DNA of 64,000 nucleotides from Bifidobacterium animalis subsp. animalis ATCC 25527 (GTDB taxonomy: Bacteria > Actinomycetota > Actinomycetes > Actinomycetales > Bifidobacteriaceae). This document shows, piece by piece, positions 60,402 through 64,000 of the stretch. The notes under the pieces were generated by a model. The model worked only from the letters and a program-made list of their open reading frames with translations, was not told the origin of the DNA and did not search any database. The number at the start of each line of letters is the position of its first letter. Position 1 is the stretch's first letter. The translations under genes were made by a program, and so were the position numbers. The stretch covers positions 1,116,001 through 1,180,000 of the forward strand of contig NC_017834.1 in the NCBI RefSeq assembly GCF_000260715.1, read 5' to 3'.

Positions 60402-60884
60402 TCAATTCAATGGCTTGGATTCCTTGATCGTGACCGAGATCTCACGACCGTTCGGCGCCTTGTACGTGACCACATCCCCCACTTTGTGGCCGATGATTGC
60501 ACCGCCGATCGGCGACTCAGGGCTAATCACATCGTAATCGGTGGCCACCGTGATGTCACGCGAACCAATCACGTACTGCATCTCATTGCCACCCAAATCG
60601 ATGGTGACCAACGAACCATTGCCCACCTCGCCGGCCTTGGGCGCCTCTATGATCTTGGCATTGCGCAGCTTGACGATGAGTTCGTTGATGCGCCCCTCAT
60701 TCTTGCTCTGTTCCTCGCGCGCGGCCTGATATCCGCCGTTCTCCGAGAGGTCGCCCTCTGCGCGGGCCGCGGCGATGCGTTCGGTGATCTCGTCGCGGTA
60801 CTCACCCTCGCGATGAGCGAGCTCCTCCTTCATCTTGTCGTACGCTTCCTGCGTGAGCAGCACGACCTTTTCTTCCTGTTCCAT
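60402..60884 (-). CDS. greA: Transcription elongation factor GreA
   Basis: A 160-residue protein that rescues backtracked RNA polymerase by stimulating transcript cleavage. The N-terminal antiparallel coiled coil contains the tip motif 'AAARAEGDLSENGGYQAARE' with the catalytic acidic residues, and the C-terminal FKBP-like domain has 'MQYVIGSRDITVATDYDVIS' and 'SPIGGAIIGHKVGDVVTYKA'. The start has GGAGGG upstream and gives the family length; a longer in-frame extension to 61094 is not coding. It is transcribed after the FKBP gene, with 85 bases and a hairpin between them. Confidence 0.97.
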   Translation of the reverse strand: MEQEEKVVLLTQEAYDKMKEELAHREGEYRDEITERIAAARAEGDLSENGGYQAAREEQSKNEGRINELIVKLRNAKIIEAPKAGEVGNGSLVTIDLGGNEMQYVIGSRDITVATDYDVISPESPIGGAIIGHKVGDVVTYKAPNGREISVTIKESKPLN

Positions 60885-60925
60885 ATGACCCTCCATATGA
60901 CGCGGCTTATGCCGCCATTGTACAG

Positions 60926-60956
60926 CAAGGGCACCGGCATTCCACCGGTGCCCTTG
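60926..60956 (-). terminator. Hairpin between FKBP gene and greA
   Basis: 12-bp perfect stem CAAGGGCACCGG/CCGGTGCCCTTG with a 7-base loop, 13 bases after the FKBP stop codon. No T run in the minus-strand direction, so it may be a processing or attenuating structure. Confidence 0.65.
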
Positions 60957-60969
60957 AAAACCCGTTCGC

Positions 60970-61377
60970 TCAGCGCGTGGAGATGATGTCCACCACGAAC
61001 ACAAGCGTGTCATCGCCGCCGATACCGGCCTGAGGCGCACCGTTGGCCCCATAGCCGTATTGCGGCGGAATCGAAATGAGCAGACGCGAACCAACGTTGT
61101 GCCCCGGCACGGTCTGGTCCCAACCCTTGATTACCTGTCCGACGCCAATGCCGAAACTCGCCGGATGGTGCCTTTCGAAGCTTGAATCGAACGCCTTGTC
61201 GTTGCCCCACACCTGACCATGGTAGTTCACGGTCACCGTGTCGCCACGACGTACAATCGGCCCGTTGCCCTCTTCGAGCTCCACGACCTTGAGCCCCTGC
61301 GGGGCCTGCTCACTAGGGAATTCGATTTGCGGCGTATCGCCGAATGCTCCCTTGACCACAGGCATATCTGTTGCCAT
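60970..61377 (-). CDS. FKBP-type peptidyl-prolyl cis-trans isomerase
   Basis: A 135-residue cytoplasmic isomerase without a signal peptide. FKBP signatures: 'VTVNYHGQVWGNDKAFDSSF' (substrate pocket Tyr and Asp), 'FGIGVGQVIKGWDQTVPGHN' (pocket Val, Ile, Trp) and 'SRLLISIPPQYGYGANGAPQ', ending with 'DDTLVFVVDIIS'. A ~30-residue N-terminal strand precedes the core. AAGGAG before the ATG at 61377 fixes the start. It is followed by greA on the same strand. Confidence 0.95.
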   Translation of the reverse strand: MATDMPVVKGAFGDTPQIEFPSEQAPQGLKVVELEEGNGPIVRRGDTVTVNYHGQVWGNDKAFDSSFERHHPASFGIGVGQVIKGWDQTVPGHNVGSRLLISIPPQYGYGANGAPQAGIGGDDTLVFVVDIISTR

Positions 61378-61464
61378 ATCAGTCTCCTTTGCTCGGAATA
61401 CCACAGCCTAGCATACCCCCGTCCTAGCATATGCGGGCATTTCATTCACCGCCGCATGCAGGCG

Positions 61465-63003
61465 CTAGCATTCCACCACATTCAAGGCGAGGCCTCCGGT
61501 GGCGGTCTCCTTGTATTTCGCCATCATGTCTTCACCGGTGTCTTTCATCGTCTTGATCACCTGATCGAGGGTGACGATATGCGTACCATCGCCGAGCATG
61601 GCCATACGCACTGCGGATATCGCGGTGTTCGCCGCTATTGCGTTGCGTTCGATGCATGGAATCTGCACCAATCCGGCGATGGGGTCGCATGTGAGTCCCA
61701 GATGGTGCTCCATGCCGATCTCCGCGGCGTTCTCCACCTGCCGAGGATTTCCCCCGACCACGGCGCACAGGCCAGCCGCAGCCATGGAGCATGCGGATCC
61801 CACCTCCCCCTGGCATCCGACCTCGGCCCCTGAAATCGAGGCATTGCGCTTGATGAGGTATCCGATTGCCGATGCGGTGAGCAGGAACTTCTTCACCCCC
61901 GCCATATTCGCATTCGCGATGAAATGCCAATAGTACATGAGCACTGCGGGAATCACTCCCGCCGAACCGTTCGTCGGCGCGGTGACGATGCGTCCTCCCG
62001 CCGCGTTCTGCTCATTGACTGCCAGGGCGAACAAATCAACCCAGGCCTCGTTCGACGACTCGAGCTCCCGCACGCTGTCGGCCGCCGGCTGATTGAGCAG
62101 GTCTCCGCTGCCCGCAAGCCGGTCATACATGGCGGGTGCGCGCCGCGGCACATTGAGCCCACCCGGCAGCACCGCTTGCCGGCTGGTGCATCCTTCATGG
62201 ATGCAGTCGCACATCGTGCGGAACACCGTTTCGATATGCCGGTCGATCTGTTCGGCAGGTCGTATGGCAGTCTCATTCGCCCAGACGACCTCGTCTATGC
62301 CTAAACCGGTACGTACGCATATGTCGATGAGCTCGGACGCCGTGGAGAATGGGTAGGGCAGCCCGGCCATGCTGTCACCTTCCACCGACAACGCAGTCTG
62401 CTCGCTCATCTGCTCCTCGGAATCACGCTGCACAGCTGGGGGGATTTCCGCGTGAATCGGCACAAGCGGATCCGTGGCCAAACCACGTTGGATGAATCCA
62501 CCGCCGATCGAATACCACACCTGTTCGAGCAGTTGCTCACCGTGCTCGTCATATGCCGTGAACCGCATGCCATTCGGATGCGCGGCGAAACGTCGCCAGT
62601 GGTCGAACTCGACATCGCGTCCATATTCGAATGCGATCTCGTGTTCGCCGTTCAGATTCAACGTGCCACGCTCATCATAGATCTCATGGATGCGCGCGAG
62701 ATAATCCGTATCCACCGTCTTCGGCTCGTTGTTTTCCAACCCGACCACGGCGGCACGGTCAGTGCCATGCCCGAGTCCGGTCAATGCCAGCGACCCATAG
62801 AGCGTGACATGCACACGGGTCACACGGGCAAGCAGATGCCCGTCTGCGAGCGCCTTCGAGAAACGCTGTGCGGCGAGCATGGGGCCCACGGTATGCGATG
62901 AGCTTGGGCCCACACCAACGGAGAACATATCGAGCACACTGAACACACACGGCATTGTACACGCGTCTGCGAGCGACAAGCCGGTTCGGAGGGGATCAGG
63001 CAT
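61465..63003 (-). CDS. sdaA: L-serine ammonia-lyase (iron-sulfur, single chain)
   Basis: A 512-residue enzyme deaminating serine to pyruvate and ammonia. The beta domain has '[20 protein letters not shown]'. The alpha domain has the [4Fe-4S] cysteines in '[20 protein letters not shown]' and '[20 protein letters not shown]', with '[20 protein letters not shown]' as the catalytic region. Length fits the fused form, as in E. coli SdaA. The start is uncertain: ATG at 63003 overlaps the upstream stop (ATG-CC-TGA) and could be coupled, but conserved sequence starts at ATG 62955 ('[20 protein letters not shown]'). Neither has a clear ribosome site. Confidence 0.93.
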   Translation of the reverse strand: MPDPLRTGLSLADACTMPCVFSVLDMFSVGVGPSSSHTVGPMLAAQRFSKALADGHLLARVTRVHVTLYGSLALTGLGHGTDRAAVVGLENNEPKTVDTDYLARIHEIYDERGTLNLNGEHEIAFEYGRDVEFDHWRRFAAHPNGMRFTAYDEHGEQLLEQVWYSIGGGFIQRGLATDPLVPIHAEIPPAVQRDSEEQMSEQTALSVEGDSMAGLPYPFSTASELIDICVRTGLGIDEVVWANETAIRPAEQIDRHIETVFRTMCDCIHEGCTSRQAVLPGGLNVPRRAPAMYDRLAGSGDLLNQPAADSVRELESSNEAWVDLFALAVNEQNAAGGRIVTAPTNGSAGVIPAVLMYYWHFIANANMAGVKKFLLTASAIGYLIKRNASISGAEVGCQGEVGSACSMAAAGLCAVVGGNPRQVENAAEIGMEHHLGLTCDPIAGLVQIPCIERNAIAANTAISAVRMAMLGDGTHIVTLDQVIKTMKDTGEDMMAKYKETATGGLALNVVEC

Positions 63004-63616
63004 GCACGGACTGGTACATCGCCGCGAATAGGAAGCCTCCAGCGATGGCGAGCAATACGGTGATCACACCGATGGCGATCATCACCTTCGTGTATTTGGC
63101 GAGGCGCTCACCCAGCGTGGATGCGAAGAAGAACGAGGCAAACCCGAGAATCGCGCCATTGACACCGGCGACTATGGTGTCATGGTGCGACACGGTTTGG
63201 CCGAGCACCGGCCCCGCGATCATGTTCATGAATCCGAGCACGACCCAAATGGTCCACACGGCGAAGCCGACGGCACCGATAAGCGAATAGACGACCGGCT
63301 GCAGTTTGCGCTTCATGCGGTAGGCGAACGATTCGGCGCACCACAGCAGCGCGAAGCCCACGACATATGCGAACGCGACGGCGAGCAACATGGCCACAAG
63401 CACCCATGAACCAATCGGGAACAGACCGGGTGTGAATGAAAGGTAGATCGGTGAGCATACGAGTTCGCACACACATAGCGTGGCCGCGATGATGATGGCC
63501 TGCACGAGCATGACCGGCATGCCACTCTCCCCGTGCACTTGGACGGAGCTACCCGCAGGAGTGACTGTGGACTCGTGCGTATTCGATGCCTTGACTGCGG
63601 TTCCCTTGGATGCCAT
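62996..63616 (-). CDS. Membrane protein with four helices, unknown function
   Basis: A 206-residue protein. The first ~35 residues are polar (Ser/Thr-rich); four transmembrane segments follow at about 37-58, 70-98, 110-135 and 150-205, the last a long hydrophobic pair with 'ILGFASFFFASTLGERLAKY' between them. I do not recognise the family. The start at 63616 is supported by GGGAGG nine bases upstream. The end overlaps the possible sdaA start by a few bases, so a shared transcript is likely. A role in serine transport is conceivable but not supported by any motif. Confidence 0.6.
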   Translation of the reverse strand: MASKGTAVKASNTHESTVTPAGSSVQVHGESGMPVMLVQAIIIAATLCVCELVCSPIYLSFTPGLFPIGSWVLVAMLLAVAFAYVVGFALLWCAESFAYRMKRKLQPVVYSLIGAVGFAVWTIWVVLGFMNMIAGPVLGQTVSHHDTIVAGVNGAILGFASFFFASTLGERLAKYTKVMIAIGVITVLLAIAGGFLFAAMYQSVHA

Positions 63617-63758
63617 GTTCCTCCCATGCCCTGGAGCGTGATCTGTCATATGAGTGTAGGGAACAGATGTATCAGGCAGTTTTCGAACATGCGAAGAACC
63701 GCAAGGTTCTCACAGTACGGACATATGGCCGTACCGCATGCCGTGCCCGGTGAGGAGG

Positions 63759-63837
63759 TGCCCCTGGCGGGACTCGAACCCGCAAGCCGAAGCGACCGAT
63801 TTTAAGTCGGCTGCGTATACCATTTCGCCACAGGGGC
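63759..63837 (-). tRNA. tRNA-Leu (anticodon UAA)
   Basis: A 79-base class II tRNA on the minus strand: acceptor GCCCCTG/CAGGGGC, anticodon loop CTTAAAA with anticodon TAA, variable arm around CGCTTCGGCT, T-arm GCGGG-TTCGAGT-CCCGC. Confidence 0.93.
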
Positions 63838-63920
63838 TTCGGGACGCACACGCCCCAAAACAGACATTATGTCACACTCACCTGATTTACGTCGATCACG
63901 GGAGTGCGCCATATCGGCGT

Positions 63921-64000
63921 TCAGTGTTCTGTAGGGCGCTCGTTGCAGGTCTCAAGCGTCCTGCGCCCCAGATCGATGATGAGCCCGTCAAGCAAGCCGT
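63921..64000 (-). CDS. 3' end of an unidentified gene (cut by window edge)
   Basis: Twenty-five codons of an open frame end with a TGA at 63921-63923: the visible end reads like 'LLDGLIIDLGRRTLETCNER' then P-T-E-H. The sequence has coding character but is too short to classify. It is separated from tRNA-Leu by 83 bases. Confidence 0.4.
   Translation of the reverse strand, partial: GLLDGLIIDLGRRTLETCNERPTEH

Noticed and set aside
1..64000. CRISPR array, insertion sequences or prophage
   Set aside because: No regularly spaced repeats of 25-40 bp, transposase, integrase or phage structural genes were recognised.

Overview
The window looks like a chromosomal segment of a Bifidobacterium, most likely of the B. 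animalis / B. pseudolongum group. The evidence is the fructose-6-phosphate phosphoketolase gene xfp, which resembles the B. animalis enzyme as I remember it, followed by pta and ackA. Together these form the core of the bifid shunt. Actinobacterial marker genes are also present: WhiB, CarD, a PdtaS/PdtaR pair, DUF5719 and LCP proteins. The DNA is GC-rich with GC-rich third codon positions, which produces many long antisense shadow frames. No insertion sequence, prophage or CRISPR array was seen.

Layout. Bases 1-8.2 kb look accessory: the end of a ProX-like gene, a GntR/ABC-transporter operon facing an XRE-type membrane-bound regulator, adenosine deaminase, a P-loop ATPase with a C-terminal helical domain, two small P-loop kinases, an acetyltransferase and a short pyrophosphatase-like gene. 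From 8.2 to 17.4 kb come a FUSC-like membrane protein, guaA, and xfp, pta and ackA, the path from fructose-6-phosphate to acetate and ATP. From 17.4 to 31.7 kb are aroA, a tRNA-Pro, a membrane protein, glgX, two NUDIX genes, a Nif3-like gene, polA, the ANTAR regulator pdtaR, an unusual tRNA with a CAA anticodon, pyk and a TerC family gene. From 31.7 to 45.6 kb are uvrB, coaE, rpsA, folD, a zinc-type ABC transporter, ispF-carD, glgB and a two-component system. From 45.7 to 57.7 kb is a cell-envelope block resembling the whiB2 region of other actinobacteria: comFC, a HAD phosphatase, a minimal metallopeptidase-like gene, DUF5719, a large membrane glycosyltransferase, two LCP proteins, an EccC/FtsK-like ATPase and WhiB. 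The right end carries pdtaS, a PAQR/hemolysin III gene, greA, an FKBP, sdaA, a membrane protein, tRNA-Leu(UAA) and the 3' end of another gene.

Links. The kinase PdtaS and its RNA-binding partner PdtaR lie about 30 kb apart. Glycogen synthesis (glgB) and debranching (glgX), pyruvate kinase and the phosphoketolase-acetate branch make this a central carbon region. Candidate operators for CRP/Fnr (pta), LacI-type (pyk), Zur/Fur (znuC) and LexA (uvrB) regulators can be read directly from the sequence.

The most unusual non-coding structures are a 70-bp array of seven consecutive decamers, each carrying TATAT at the same phase, between two divergent P-loop genes, and two perfect loop-less palindromes of 68 and 64 bp between convergent genes. 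I did not find a complete, clearly novel defence or secretion system; the decamer array with its flanking ATPase and kinase is the best candidate for something undescribed.
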